This document shows, piece by piece, positions 13,101 through 25,337 of a stretch of 64,000 nt of DNA. Below the pieces are notes generated by a model. That model did no database searches and was not told where the DNA came from. It worked only from the letters and a program-made list of their open reading frames with translations. Both the position numbers and the translations under genes were made by a program. This DNA comes from Amaranthus tricolor (lineage: Eukaryota > Streptophyta > Magnoliopsida > Caryophyllales > Amaranthaceae): positions 37,910,375 to 37,974,374 of the forward strand of contig NC_080048.1 in assembly GCF_026212465.1 (NCBI RefSeq), read 5' to 3'. The stretch's first letter is position 1; the number at the start of each line of letters is the position of its first letter.

Positions 13101-16100
13101 AAGGACCTGGGATTATCACTTGAAAACAATTCTTTCTTACTCATTCAAAAGACTAAGGTCATTTACAAAATTACAACCACTTAGGAAAGACACCATACAA
13201 AATTAGGGTAGCGAGGGAGGAGCGAACATGCCTGATAAGATTGAATTGTTTGAAGGAGAGTGACGAGACAAATCATTCAATATCCAATTCATCATAGTAT
13301 ACAATAAAAGATTAGTAAAAGGATGCTCTCAAAAATTTAATTAACCTAATTCAAAAAGAGATAGGGTCATGAACAAACGATTCCCAATTCGAATCAAAAT
13401 CACTCAAGTCACAATATTAAACTACCTAGAATTACTTAACCTAACCAACATGTCATCAATTAACATAGTGAAATGCAGGACATTCCCTTTTTCTTTGGTG
13501 GACATCAAGCATGCAATGTCTATTCTAGATGGAGCCAAATATTTATAGTTCATTGATTTCGAAAAATAACTGACTATAGTAAAATTGCTCATTTATTCAT
13601 GTGAACTCATATCTATTTGAAGTTGTAGATGACGATCGTTGACAAGGATCAATCGGAAACAACCTCTTTGACATTACAAAGGTAAGGTTGCATACCATCA
13701 GCCCCCTCCTAATCACGCCTAGGAGGGAGTCACTTAGTGGCATTGAGGTAATGGAATGTTGTTGTTTGACATGATGAGAACATGGCCCAAATTGCAAAAT
13801 CTATGAAAGATGATGGATTACAATAGATGAAAAACATACCAAAGATATTAGTGGGCCTTCCTCTTCATCAGTAGTAACATGAGCCATCAATGCCAAATTC
13901 TTTACCAATCCACAAGATTCACCAACAGGTGTATCACACGGGCAGAGCATTCCCCACTGCACAAGACAACAATATATTAACAAAAGCTGAACTATTAAAT
14001 TGTTGAATAATAGCAGAACTCAAAATGACAGAGAAATTGTGAATGACCTGGCTTGGATGCAAAGCACGTGGTCCACTAACTTTCCTTGACTTCTCAAATT
14101 GTGGTTGAATTTTTGTAAGAAAACCTAGTGCCTGAATGTAAGACAGCCTAGCGAGCACCTGCCAAAGCCCACATTTCAAGCACCAAGAGAAAACATAAAA
14201 ACTAATCAAGAAAAATGAAAACAGAAGAATGTAAACCTGTGTTACACCTTTCCGATCCACCCTGAACCGCTTAGCATACCAGTTTCCCGTTGAAATAGCT
14301 CTTTCTAAACCAAAGCTAATGGTATTATTATTAAGTATATGCTGAAAAGAAAATAAAAATGAAATATAGTCAATTTAAAATACAGACGATATTGTGGGGT
14401 ATAGGCCATGTATTACTAATACTAAATTAACAGCAGTAAACAATTCTATATGCCAGGAAAAAGTGAAAAGAAGACACAAAATGTCAAAACAATCCCCACA
14501 AGCTAACAGCTGGGGCAATAACTATACATAAGAAACTACCATATACAAAACTGATATAAGAAATTAAAAGCGTCACAAATTTCATTCTCCCTTCACTCAT
14601 GCATGAAGATGGAAACTCATAGATATAGCTAATTTTTGCTCATCTCTGCAAAAACAGTCATGCCACTCTGAAGATGTGAAAGAAGATTTTCCAAAAAAGT
14701 GGTTTCCATTACACGTTTATAAAATTTTCCAATAGTATTAACGCGGCTTTCTACGGATGCACAAAGAAGTTCCAAAAACACAAAACAAAAATCTACTATA
14801 AAGACGCAAAGTAATATTGAACAATAATACTGCATAAGGCACCAAACTCGTGATCCACTGACTCAAAATGTTAAGTGTTTAAGCTTTCCGGAAATAAAAT
14901 CATAATTTGTTTAACTATTATTTTTGTAAAGAGAAGTTAAGAACCCTATATTTTGTAACAGTGGCTCTTCATTATGGTATTCTGGTCTATTTGAACACCA
15001 ATGCAAATCCACTAGGCCAAACAAATCCCCATGACCATGGTGTAAAAACAAGGCCACATCGTATCGATCGTGTAGAGGTTTTCAAACCAAACGAACCGAT
15101 ATTTCCCACGTTAAGGTGCAAAAGAAAACCGCGTTTTGGACTAAATCAAGGGTTATCTTATAATTCAACCGATATTTCGGCGTTACAATAACCGTATCAT
15201 TCCCGTTACCCCATCATCGTTATGTTACTACGATTGCAACCGTTACACCGCATGTTTACACAATGCCCATGACGAAATCTTGGAAAAAAGTGTTAGTTTG
15301 TGAGGATCTATTACAAATTTCATTTTCTAACTACCAAAAATAACCTCAAGCAAAAAAGAAAAAATTATAGAACACAAGAAAATAGCAATAAAAAAAGATG
15401 ATTTGGGAGAAAATTTGAGAGTAGGGAAAACTACCAACAAAATGCGCTAGAAATTTGAACTAATGAATTTTTGGTGAATACAAGGCTTTTAGCATCTCTC
15501 TTGATCTCACAACTAAGCACATAAAACATCACATGATTTATTGACATACCACTTACAAATCATTTGGTGTGCATATATTCATGTAGGAATTCACAATACC
15601 CTAGAATTATAATAGAGTTGTTGTTTGGAACACAATAATGATTTAAGTATGTGGGTACTGGAAATATATAAGAATTTACACGTCCCACAAAACAGAGGAA
15701 GTGGCTTGCCAAACTACCCATTTGATCATGGAAATACCGACATCCATTTTCATAAAAATTCCTGAATAATCCCTCCAAATGTCATAATGTAAGTCAAATT
15801 GTTAAGCGCATTTGAAATGAACAAAAGAACATGTGAGAATTACATTCCTAGAATGTTCAAATGCCTACATTCCTGGCCTGCAGTAGCTAAAACTTCCTGC
15901 AGCCATTGCTTCCCATAAATACTAATTAACCGCTTAAAACGAATATTTGGAAACTATAAATGTCCTTTTTGCTATACTGTTGCTATATCTTTTAACGACA
16001 GAATTTCAGATGTCAAATAAACCAAATAGACAGCAACTAGATCGCGTTCTCCATCTTTTTTAATTAATATTGCATCCTCCAAAATCTCAAATGCAGCTTC

Positions 16101-19100
16101 GAAGCATTAATTTTATAAAATTGGCAATCATCAAACTATATAATCCACTAGCTCACCTGGGAAAAATCAAATCTGCTTGACCTGCTTTTTTTAATTAATA
16201 TTGCATCCACCTTTTTTCTGACTTCTGTTTGCATCGTCTTAAACAAGTCCTAGATTCATCATCACAGTTTAATATGAAACATGCAAACAATAGCAGAAAT
16301 TTTATGAATTACACAGGAAAGAATGGAAACTGCACATTTAAAGTACCTCAAAAAGAAGAGAGAGTAACTGTCCAGAGAGTTCAAACCGCTTATTCCCCAC
16401 ATAATCCTAGCACATACAAAACAGTAAGCTATGAGCCTCAACCAACATGAATTACACGTATTTCAGCAGACAAAAATTTAGAGGCCCACATTACACGTAT
16501 TTCAGCAGACAACCTACCTTGTCATCTACTGCAGCTTTATTTAAGAAAGCTTCTAACATGCGCCTCAACATCACACCAGCATATAAACACTTGGCACGAA
16601 AGTTGTTATTACGCACCTGAAAGAGCCACGACCAGAAGTGTAAAATGTAATTGACAAGAACCCTTCAAGCTTCTAAACAAATCACCCAGAAAATGAACCC
16701 ATAATCAATACAACTAACCGGAACATGCGCAATAAATACATCCCGAAGTATCAACAAAGCTCTATTTTCCTAACAAAATATAATCACTTTGTCAGCACAG
16801 TGCAGCAAAATGTCATAATTTAAACACTTACCAGAAAGGCTGGAACAGAAAAGCACCTTTTCTGGTAGACCAAAAGCAAATTGTGGTTTTTTGACCTGAA
16901 AAAAGTGACATCTAAATTAGAAAAGAGCAATAAGTCGTAGGAACCTAGGCACTTGGAAGTTGGATCAATGTTGTATACTCAACAGCATATATAAGACTTC
17001 AAACAGCTAATAATACTAAATATCCAATTGCTTTGATCACATTGTAACAAATTTTTAAAAAATGCAGTACAAAATTTAGAATATTATGCAATGCAGCAAT
17101 AAATTTTTTATTTTATTTTTTTGCAAAAGGTCCACAAAAGCAACATTCTATAATTTTCAATTATCACTCATCACTCAAGCTCATAAATCAAAGTACCAAA
17201 AGATGTTTTAAACTATAAAATATAAATAACAGAGATGAGTCAAATACAGCCATGAGTAAACCCACAAAACAGAGAAGACATCGTGAACACTGAACAGTCT
17301 TATGCTTTGACTCCTCCACAACCCAACTTATTAAACTGCTCATACTCGGCAAAACAGAAGAAAGGTAAAGCCTGTAATAGGTGGGAAACAAACCGACTCA
17401 ACTAGTACCCCAAAATAAAGGAGGTGAAGCAATATACATTGAAACACACTAGACGTCACCTAAAGAGAATAAATGACTCATGAAACTGCCACATGCACTT
17501 TTCAGATAAGTAACAACGAAAAGAAAATGTATTATTCAGTGTCACATGATTCACCAATTGCCTCGCGAATCGCGAATTGAAGAAAAGCGAACTATGGTCA
17601 GTTTTAGACTATTTTGAAACCATTTTGCGTGAATTGGGAATTCAAAAGGCGAACTAACTAGCGAATTATGTTTCATTGGTATCATTTCATGCAAACTTTG
17701 CAAATTATAAGGGAGCCACCTAGGCTAAAAAAATCAAAAACCATAACCCAGGTTTATTTCAGTACAAGTAAAGCCATCACCTTTTTCTCGAGATATTCAA
17801 GCGCCTGCTGCTGTGTTTCTACACCAGATTTGGCACATTCCTAAAATCGCACATGTAAAAGCACATTTGAGAAAAATAAAAATATACAACAAAAAAGTCA
17901 TATCTATGCCACGTACTAAGTTGGAGATGCACCATTTTGTTTTTTTTTGAATTGACTCATTCCATAAGCTTGCATGCCTCATGTAAATATAGTAATTTGC
18001 ACAAGAAATTGTTGATAGCTATGCCACGTAATTTGTTAGAATAGAACAGAGTGCAAAATCTCATATGCCGATATTTAAGTCACAAAACGGCTTTATGGTC
18101 AATGCGGATGGTTGTGAGGCTATATTGGCCCATATTTACGTCGCATTATGCTCAAAAACCTTTAAAGTACTGTAGGGATACATTAACACAGCCTATGTGT
18201 TGCACTATGGAGTACAATAAGTTTCTAATAAGAGAATATTTTAAAAAGAGTCTGATCAAAACAAGTATGTTTATTACTAAATTAGGAATAACCTCATTGC
18301 CAAACACTAAACAATATGCTTTATTCTATGTTATAAGTGTGCCACTACTCCCTAAACTTCCTCACAAAATGGACTATATTAAAATGGATCACTAAATCAA
18401 GAGTACTTCTTGTAAAAATCCAAATACGTTTACAATTAAGGGTCGATCAGAAGAACATCTTTATTATCACAAGGATAAGGTTGTATACGTAATAGGTATC
18501 TAAAGGCATGATATGAATTAGCATATTCAACAAAAGCAGTTGAAAAATTTTAACGTAGTTTTATGACCTTAAACGATGCTCTTAGCACTTGCATAAAATA
18601 TGATGTTCAAAACAGATCTATGAAAATCACCTCAATAGAAGGCAAGAGTAGATAACCATAACGTGGATCTCTTCCAATCATCTGCACAACTTCTTGGTCA
18701 CTTTGCATTCCCATAGCCTTCATCACCACCATGATAGGAACCTAAAGGCATGTTATGAATTAGCATCAAAAAATGAGAAAGTAACTACAAGACCCTCCAC
18801 GAATTTTGATCCAAAACAGATGAATTGATACAGGCAAGTAATTTGGGCTAGTTTAACAAAAATATAATACTAGGTAGTGAATATTTCCTCTACCCATTTT
18901 CATACAAATAGTACGCAACACTAGTCAAGAACATTAAGCATTTAAATATTACCTTTGTCTGAAATTGATTAAGCTGTAGATATATCTTCTCTTTTTCCAT
19001 CACTATGACAGTTTTGCTCCTTAATGTTGCAGTGCTACTTGTAACAGATGCAACCAAACTGGCAAACATGGAAAAAAATGAAAAGGTACTCAACCTGATA

Positions 19101-19669
19101 TGTCATCTAGTAAGTGGTAATCTTAAAATAATAAAATTACAAAGAACTGCAGAGATAAGTTAGATGTACCATACGACTATAAAAGTATTACTTAAACTAT
19201 GTAGAGAATTTTACTTGTTACGAAATGAAAATTGAAGTCAGATCTAAATCTAGTGTGAAAAAAAATGGTGATAATTTATGAAAAGTTCCCACAATCCCAC
19301 CCACAAAAAACATTAAAAAAACATTACTTAAAAACAGCAATGCCAAAGGTGTTACTTTTGGGCAAAAACGTGTTTTTTTTTTGATAAAAAAAGATGACAC
19401 TTTTAGGCAAATAAGTGTTACTTTAAGAAAAAAATTCTGAAAAAAAAACTCACAAATGTGTTACTTTTTGAGAAAAAAGACATTACTTTGTATTTATATT
19501 TTTTTCTCAAAGTAACACTTTTTTGTTAAGAAGTACAAGATTTTTTTTAAAACAAAAGTAACATTTATATGTCAAAAAATAACACCTTTTTCTGAAAAAG
19601 TAACACATTTTTATCGGAGAATTTGGTTTTGGCGGTTCTCATATAAGCTTGGTTCTCACTAGAACTTGA

Positions 19670-19724
<55 letters not shown>

Positions 19725-19756
19725 AGATGTATGTATATATATATGTATATATATAC

Positions 19757-19793
<37 letters not shown>

Positions 19794-19828
19794 TAGATGT
19801 ATGTATATATATATATGTATATTTATAC

Positions 19829-19873
<45 letters not shown>

Positions 19874-19910
19874 TGTATGTATATATATATATGTATATAT
19901 ATACATATAA

Positions 19911-19945
<35 letters not shown>

Positions 19946-19946
19946 A

Positions 19947-20009
<63 letters not shown>

Positions 20010-23000
20010 GTATTGATAAGCTTTGCATATCGATTCAATTGATTACGGAGTACATTTGGGTTCACAAATGAACAAAATAAATAAAGTTCTCTGTACTCAC
20101 TTTCCCTTCTTATCGATTTCAATGATTATCCTGTTATTTGAAAGTTGCTCTTGAATCATAATCACCTACAAAGAAAAAGAAGACAATAATGAGTTTAAAA
20201 TGCATTGCACATTAGACACTATCTTAATCAAATAATGACCATGTTCGGCAAATTATGTGAATTCCAACAAAAACACTTAAGTATCAATATGGTCCTCGGT
20301 AAAATCATGAGCAATATCTTACTAGCTAGATTAACTTAAGCAGATTCCGATTTCCAACCAAAAAACTTAGGGAACAATATGGTCCTTGGTAAAATTATAA
20401 GCAATATCATAATGTACACAAGCTTGTTATAAGGGCTGTTAAAGTTATTATGAGGGTCGAGCGTTGTCATGACGTAGAACTAGATGTATTATAATTCAAT
20501 TTACTTGAGTGTAGGGGTTCTTAATAGCGCATTTGATTCCACAATCAAAAAAGCATGTGCACGTAGAGCTTAAGCTATCTGGTAGGCGCCTCTCAAGGAT
20601 TATGCAAATCCTGATATTTTGATCCTGATAATTTGTTAACAATATTCCCTTGCCCAATGCCATCAAGTGGCTCCCAACTAAATCCTACCCATGCAAAGTT
20701 TGAAAGGGTTAAATCTCATCCTTGCATAAACAAAAGAGTGTTTTCGATTTGATTGCCTCTTGATAGCAAACTCCAGTTATTACTTCACAAAATATGTGCA
20801 CATAATTTAATGAGTCATTTTATTACAACCTATTATAATCAAAAACCAAAATGATATAAATTGTTTTGCTTTATCAAGAACAATGATTTTGAATTTAGGT
20901 GATAAACTTTCCTGATGAGATTGACGACTTCTTTTAGATTCACGTGTGCTAGTATGGCAAGAATAATGAGACCTACTTATTTAATGTAGGGTGATTATTC
21001 TTAATGCACTCCGATTACTTTTTATCATGAATCGTTTTTTGTAATTTGTTAGATAAAAAATGTAGTTTGGGTAGCTTATTTAACCCAACTCCTTGCTTCC
21101 TCCCATACCTTTTCTTCTATGACTCTAGGTGGTAGCTTCACACTAGACTATGGATCTCAAAAATCCAATCTTGATTCTGGATTCTTAAACCTTGATTCAA
21201 AATGAGATCTATTAGTGGTGGACAACATTAAAAGGCCCATACATTGTTAGTGTTTAGAAGTATTGCAACATGCTAGGAGGGTTGACACTCGACAGATCTA
21301 ATTTTCCTTGTGAGACCAATTAGGAGATGAGCTTATGTAAGATGTAGTTTAGGAGAGCGTCAAAACCCTAGCCTCACTTTTTAAAGACTAATGGTTTGTT
21401 TTAGGAGATCTTTGTCAGAGTGATTGGAATATCTTATTCAGGTATGTCTCATCCCTCTTTACCCTCTTATAGTTAATAAATTTTGTCTTAATCAAAAAAA
21501 ATTTAATAGAAGGCAAGAGCCGCTCAATCCTGAAATCTGTAACTCTTAACTACGCAACACCGTAAAAAAGGAATGAATCATCTAGAACTGCCACATCATG
21601 CATGCAGATCTATAGGTGCCAAATAATGTAAAGCAACATGAGAAAGATTTTTGCATAGTAGTTCTATCAAAGCTGCGAGTACAGATACAGAAAAGATAAA
21701 ACCACCTTTTCAGTTCCCTTCACAATAAAATACCCCCCAGGATCAAGTGGGCATTCACCTGAAAAGAGAAAGATAATAATTCAATGATGCAAGAATCGCC
21801 AAAGAAAAGATAGAAGATTATGCAATAAAGAAGGTGCATTGTCAAACCAAGTTTAGCTAACTCAGTCTCATCCTTCCCATTTAGAACACAACAACGACTC
21901 CGTAACATTACTGGCATTTTTCCTAGAACTACATCTTTCTGCATAAGACAAACAGAAGTCAGAAACATTAAATAACTAGTAAATACACCCATGAAGATCA
22001 TGCATTCATGCCCAAATTCACTCATACCTTCTCGCGTCTTTCCTTTTCACCACCACTATCTGTAACATACTCTATATGAACTTCTATAGGTGCTGCATAC
22101 CTGCAGAGCATGGTGACAAGAAATATTTGAGAAAATAAATCAGATAAGGATCTTGTCAAATGTCAACCATTTTCCATTTTTCTACATTTGGATCATTTCT
22201 CTTGACCATAAACATATTTTATTACAATACGTTGTACCAACACAGGAATTCCCTATTCTCTTCTAAAGCAAACAGAACCTTTCCGAACTGAAAGCAATCA
22301 TAGTCACCATAAGGATAAATAAAGTCTTAAAAAATAATGTAAAAAAGGTACGATTACAAACGTCAGATTTGACAGCCTGCACTGATGAGGGTTGATCTTT
22401 TCTGCGACGCCGTCCGCCACAAAGGATGGTTCACCAATTTTGACATCTTTAAACCTACAAAATATAAAATCCAAACCATTGAGCAAAGAAACAAAACAAA
22501 TTTCAGTATAAGTTAACAACTAAAACACCCTAGTTTAGAAATTAAATCAACTAAAAGAGATATATACTTGAGGTAAATGCCGGTATCCACGGAGGATCGA
22601 ATTTCGTGGTTAACTTGAACAATCTTCTTAATCCCCGTTGTCACAAAGTAGTTGTAAGAATCCAAATGTTCCTTCACTAACCCTCTTGTCTATAGACAGG
22701 ACCCATATACAAATTAAACAGTATTAGCCAATAAAACACAAAACCCATTTTCATTTACATCAACTAAATGAATATCAAACCAAACAATCAAAATAAATAT
22801 AATTTTTTCCAAAATAAACATCCGAATAAATACCTAGTATTAGCCGATAAACCATAAAACCCATTTTCATTTACACCAACAAAATGTGTATCAAACCAAA
22901 CCATCAAAATAAATATAATTTTTTCCAAAATAAACATCAGAATAAACACCCAGTAATAGCCAATAAAACACAAAACCCATTTTCATTTACATCAACAAAA

Positions 23001-23413
23001 TGTGTATATATTTTTTTCCAAAATAATCAGAATAAATACCCAGTATTACCCAAGAAAACACAAAACCCATTTTCATTTGAATCAACAAAACATGGAAGCA
23101 AAACATCAAAACAAATACGAAATTTATACCTTGAGAAACTCAGGAATGAGTTTATATTTATCAACAGTTGATTTTATAGGAGCGGTTAAAGACTGCTTGT
23201 TCATGCTAAATCACATTTACATAATACCCAAAATTAGTAAGAACTTAAAAACCATAATCAAACCCATTTCAGACAAATTAAAGCATAATAATCCAAGAGA
23301 AACCAAAGCAATTGTTAATTGAAGATTAAGCAATGAAAATGAAAATGCAAAATGGATTATTACATGTTAGTAGTGTTTTCAGAGTCGGGAAGAGAATCTC
23401 GAGTCAAACCCAT
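1154..23413 (-). CDS. NRPC2: DNA-directed RNA polymerase III subunit 2 (RPC2), partial at 3' end
   Basis: Second-largest subunit of RNA polymerase III, which transcribes tRNA and 5S rRNA genes in the nucleus. Exons 5'->3' (high to low): 23364-23413, 23130-23205, 22568-22689, 22362-22454, 22028-22100, 21848-21938, 21706-21758, 20101-20165, 18953-19058, 18631-18741, 17781-17840, 16857-16895, 16719-16769, 16518-16616, 16347-16406, 14668-14772 (doubtful), 14237-14341, 14048-14158, 13840-13956, 11322-11438, 10969-11049, 6898-7002, 6738-6818, 6510-6641, 6342-6386, 6178-6255, 5766-5926, 5600-5669, 4894-5012, 4546-4681, 4343-4473, 2837-2962, 2696-2751, 1154-1224. Phases join in frame. Pol III identity rests on the block [11 protein letters not shown] in exon 19; Pol I and Pol II differ there. 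The catalytic [12 protein letters not shown] (exon 27) and [12 protein letters not shown] (exons 30-31) are kept. About 1032 codons are present of ~1160 usual; the C-terminal clamp and zinc site are off the left edge. Oddities are listed under findings. Confidence 0.95.
1605..1810 (+). repeat. Interspersed repeat, copy 1 (SINE-like)
   Basis: Shares several blocks with 13568-13780: GACTATRGTAAAATGGCTCAT, ATCGGAAACAACCTCTTT, GGTAAGGTTG, a block around GGGAGYCACTTARTGGCATT, and a TTGTTGT tail. A short, non-coding, dispersed unit with a simple 3' tail fits a SINE, but no convincing Pol III A/B boxes were seen. It sits in NRPC2 intron 33 (1225-2695), which otherwise shows nothing. Confidence 0.5.
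2963..4342 (-). other. NRPC2 intron 31, no gene seen
   Basis: AT-rich intron with a pure T run near 4110-4128. No conserved reading frame, RNA gene or transposon end was recognised. Confidence 0.6.
7003..9497 (-). other. NRPC2 intron 21, left part, no gene seen
   Basis: AT-rich intron sequence without coding signal. It belongs to a ~4 kb intron enlarged on its right side by the hAT element at 9498-10526. 10527-10968 is likewise plain intron. Confidence 0.6.
9563..9636 (-). repeat. tRNA-like segment inside the hAT element
   Basis: On the minus strand it contains TAGCTCAGTTGGT (Pol III A box and D arm) and, about 30 bases on, GGTTCGACCCC (B box and T arm). Length and spacing match a tRNA, but the acceptor ends do not pair well and no clean anticodon arm is evident. 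It looks like a tRNA-derived relic rather than a working tRNA. Confidence 0.55.
9959..10330 (+). pseudogene. hAT transposase fragment (TTF-type zinc finger)
   Basis: The frame shows [16 protein letters not shown], then [18 protein letters not shown] and AVYCLP, the signature of the N-terminal TTF-type domain of plant hAT transposases and ZMYM1-like proteins. A stop after CLP is followed in the same frame by [10 protein letters not shown]...[11 protein letters not shown], which continues the family match, then another stop. The dimerisation and catalytic regions are absent. It is a dead remnant within the element at 9498-10526. Confidence 0.8.
11439..13567 (-). other. NRPC2 intron 19, no gene seen
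   Basis: Long AT-rich intron (11439-13839) with no recognisable coding unit. A copy of the interspersed repeat follows at 13568-13780. Confidence 0.55.
13568..13780 (+). repeat. Interspersed repeat, copy 2 (SINE-like)
   Basis: Same family as 1605-1810, sharing the blocks named there in the same order and orientation, with the GTTGTTGT tail. It sits in NRPC2 intron 19. Confidence 0.5.
14668..14772 (-). other. Putative NRPC2 exon 16 with non-canonical splice sites
   Basis: Family comparison requires about 31-35 residues between exon 15 (ending LLSLLFE) and exon 17 (starting [11 protein letters not shown]). The only matching segment reads [18 protein letters not shown] and onward, 35 codons, in the right phase. 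The bases before it end in TG rather than AG after a T-rich tract, and the bases after it read CAGAGTGGC, so no clean donor follows. Either the exon is spliced at other sites (an AG at 14836-14837 and a GT near 14656 would also keep frame), or the gene is damaged here. Confidence 0.4.
14773..16346 (-). other. NRPC2 intron 15, no gene seen
   Basis: Intron between exons 15 and 16. The stretch 14990-15250 is richer in CG than its surroundings, but I recognise no gene or element ends. Confidence 0.5.
16896..17780 (-). other. NRPC2 intron 11, no gene seen
   Basis: Intron of 885 bp. Around 17560-17670 the words GCGAATCGCGAATT and GCGAACTA recur, a small diverged repeat of unknown origin. Confidence 0.4.
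18366..18502 (+). repeat. Interspersed repeat, copy 3 (partial)
   Basis: ATGGACTATATTAAAATGGATCAC, then GGGTCGATCAGAAGAACATC, then AAGGATAAGGTTGTATACG parallel the first half of copies 1 and 2. The 3' part is missing. It lies in NRPC2 intron 10. Confidence 0.4.
19300..19670. repeat. GTTACTTTT-rich fold-back repeat in intron 8
   Basis: The words GTGTTACTTTT and AAAGTAACAC alternate in both orientations. Arms at 19458-19480 and 19498-19518 pair almost perfectly around a short spacer and would form a hairpin. It directly abuts the TA microsatellite. It is probably an old MITE, but no clear termini were found. Confidence 0.45.
19672..20006. repeat. TA microsatellite, ~335 bp
   Basis: (TA)n interrupted by GTATAGATGTATG and similar islands in higher-order order, located in NRPC2 intron 8 between exon 9 (ends 19058) and exon 8 (starts 20101). 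All open frames here are low-complexity Tyr/Ile runs and not genes. Confidence 0.95.
20166..21705 (-). other. NRPC2 intron 7, no gene seen
   Basis: Plain intron sequence. Near 20655-20690 a short stretch (AATGCCATCAAGTGGCTCCC) resembles the 3' block of the interspersed repeat in reverse orientation. Confidence 0.45.
22750..23095. repeat. Tandem repeats of ~120 bp in NRPC2 intron 2
   Basis: The phrases AAAACCCATTTTCATTTACA, ATCAACAAAATGTGTAT and TTTTTTCCAAAATAAACATC recur about three to four times in the same order, the last copy shortened. Intron 2 spans 22690-23129. The translations seen here are repeat artefacts. Confidence 0.8.
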
Positions 23414-23680
23414 GATTGATTGATTGATTGATTGAAGGTCGAGTATCAACCCTCTGAAATTAAAGTAGGAGTCTTTTCTTGAATTTCGAGGCTTTTAAAA
23501 GAAAGAGCACGCAACCGCTCACTCATACTATATGTTCGAAATCTTAGGGCGAACACAAGTCGACCGTTATATTACACCGACCTATCATTTCAACCTCCCT
23601 AATTTTATATTTTAATCTGTCTCACTGATTTTGATTTATAATTTTATATTTTAATCTGTCTTATTGATTTTGATTTATTA
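23406..23680 (-). repeat. NRPC2 start codon and promoter, copy A of a 275-bp duplication
   Basis: Holds the NRPC2 ATG (23411-23413), the (ATTG)n tract behind it and upstream sequence up to GATTTATTA. It recurs in direct orientation, at the same length and roughly 95% identical by eye, at 34514-34788. Copy A is the one attached to exon 1, so it is presumably the working 5' region. Confidence 0.9.
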
Positions 23681-25337
23681 CTAGAGCTGTTCAAATCTAA
23701 CCCGACTCGAAAAACCGACCCGGAATCGAAAATTATCCGACCCGAAAAAATGTTAATTTTTTAGGTTTACCGAACCGGCATTATCCGAACCGATACTGCA
23801 CTCGAACCGTTTGATAACTGAATAGGGCAAAATCGAACTCGAACTGCAACCGAATTTTATAACCGACATATAAACGTTAACCGATGTTACCCGAACTAAA
23901 CAGTGATCGACCCAGTCAAATCCGAACTGAATTATGCACGTAACCGAATGCAACCTGACTAAAACCGATTAAGATCGAACTGTTTTTAACCCGAACTGAT
24001 ACAAACCCGAATCGATTATTAATCGAACTGTTTTTAACCCGAATTGATACAAACCCGAACCGATTGTTTATCGAACTATTATAAATCCGAATCAATTTTT
24101 CACCTAATTTCAGCAAATTAGGTCCAATTTCAGTTTTCTAATTATGATTTTTTGAATATTTGAAAACTAATTTCTAATATTGAAACATTGTAAACAAGAT
24201 TATATATAAATAAATAAGATTCTCCATGATATTGATATCAATTATAAACCAATAAGCACATTATAAAAACCTTAGAAACATAATGAAGTGGAACAATACA
24301 AAAATTTAGATGTCTCTTCAACACTTCAATCTAGACTTATCTTGCTTTCTATTGCTAATTAATAATTACATATTTCATGTTAGTAATCCACCAATTCTTC
24401 AAGCTTTAGACCCCAAAAATTTACATTCATCACTTATACATCCACCAAATTTAAATATACAAATATTAAGTTTTTAACCCTAAAAATTTACATCCATCAC
24501 TTATACATCCACCAAATTTAGATATACAAATATCAAGTCTTTTACCCCAAAAATTTACATCCATAACCCACAAAATCAATAATTATTAAATTAAATTAAA
24601 ATAATCAAAGACTTTGATCAAATAACCAGATGATTATTGTTGCCTTACTTGGTTACTGAATACAAAGGATTATTTTGTAGTCGATTTGGGTATGTCATTA
24701 AAAAATAAACAAACCAATATTTGGTCAAAAAGATATTGCTTTAAATACAGAAATTCAACAAATTACTCCTAATTTCTGGCATCAATAGAAACTTAAGCAT
24801 ATGATCTTCCACTCAAAAAAAAAAGCATATCATCTTCTTCCATTAAGAAACAACAGTACAACAATGGTTTAGAAATTCTTAATTAGTAATGCTTAATTTC
24901 ATTATTCTTAATAAACTCCAAATTATCTTCTGGATATGGCTCGAAGCACATATATCTAAAATCAAGAAATATTCAATAATTCAACTATTCAAGATAAACA
25001 AATACATTAACAAACACATTAACAATAACAAAGATTCAATCACTCAAAAAACATTAAAAAAAAATCAAGAAACAACATTCTAATAAAATTCAAGAATCAA
25101 AATTAAGAATAAAGATTAGAACAACAGGATTAAGAATTTAAGATTAAGATTAAGATTAGGATTAAGAGTGAAAATACCTAAAAGAATCAAAAATTTGAGG
25201 CGTGAGGCGTAGAGGACAGTCGACAGTAGAGGACAGGCGTGAGGCGTGAGCAGGAGCGAGCATGAGCAGCGCCAGACAGCAGCGTCTGGGTCACCGGCGG
25301 CAGGCAGAGACGGTGAGGGTGGCAGGCGGCAGGCGGC
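23681..25337. repeat. Non-coding insertion sequence, left arm
   Basis: Starts CTAGAGCTGTTCAAATC and is rich in AACCCGAACTGATACAAA-type words. A ~48-bp unit repeats at 23950-24085 and a ~80-bp unit (AAATTTACATCCATCACTTA...) repeats at 24410-24555. 25190-25335 is a degenerate G-rich GGCAGGCG/GAGGCGTGAG array. The TAGAGCTGTTCAAA start resembles small plant hAT-type elements, but the matching far end was not found. The arm resumes after the gypsy element at 34358-34513. Confidence 0.5.

Noticed and set aside
19639..20071. Tyr/Ile-rich open frames of up to 129 codons
   Set aside because: They are translations of the TA microsatellite in NRPC2 intron 8.
1154..23413. Assignment to the Pol I, Pol II or Pol IV/V second subunit
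   Set aside because: [17 protein letters not shown]-like QTRRPE and [10 protein letters not shown] match the Pol III subunit pattern; the other paralogues differ at these points.
25120..25175. Telomere-like repeat (AAGATTAAGATTAAG)
   Set aside because: The period is 6 but the unit is not TTTAGGG or its complement, and it runs for only a few copies.
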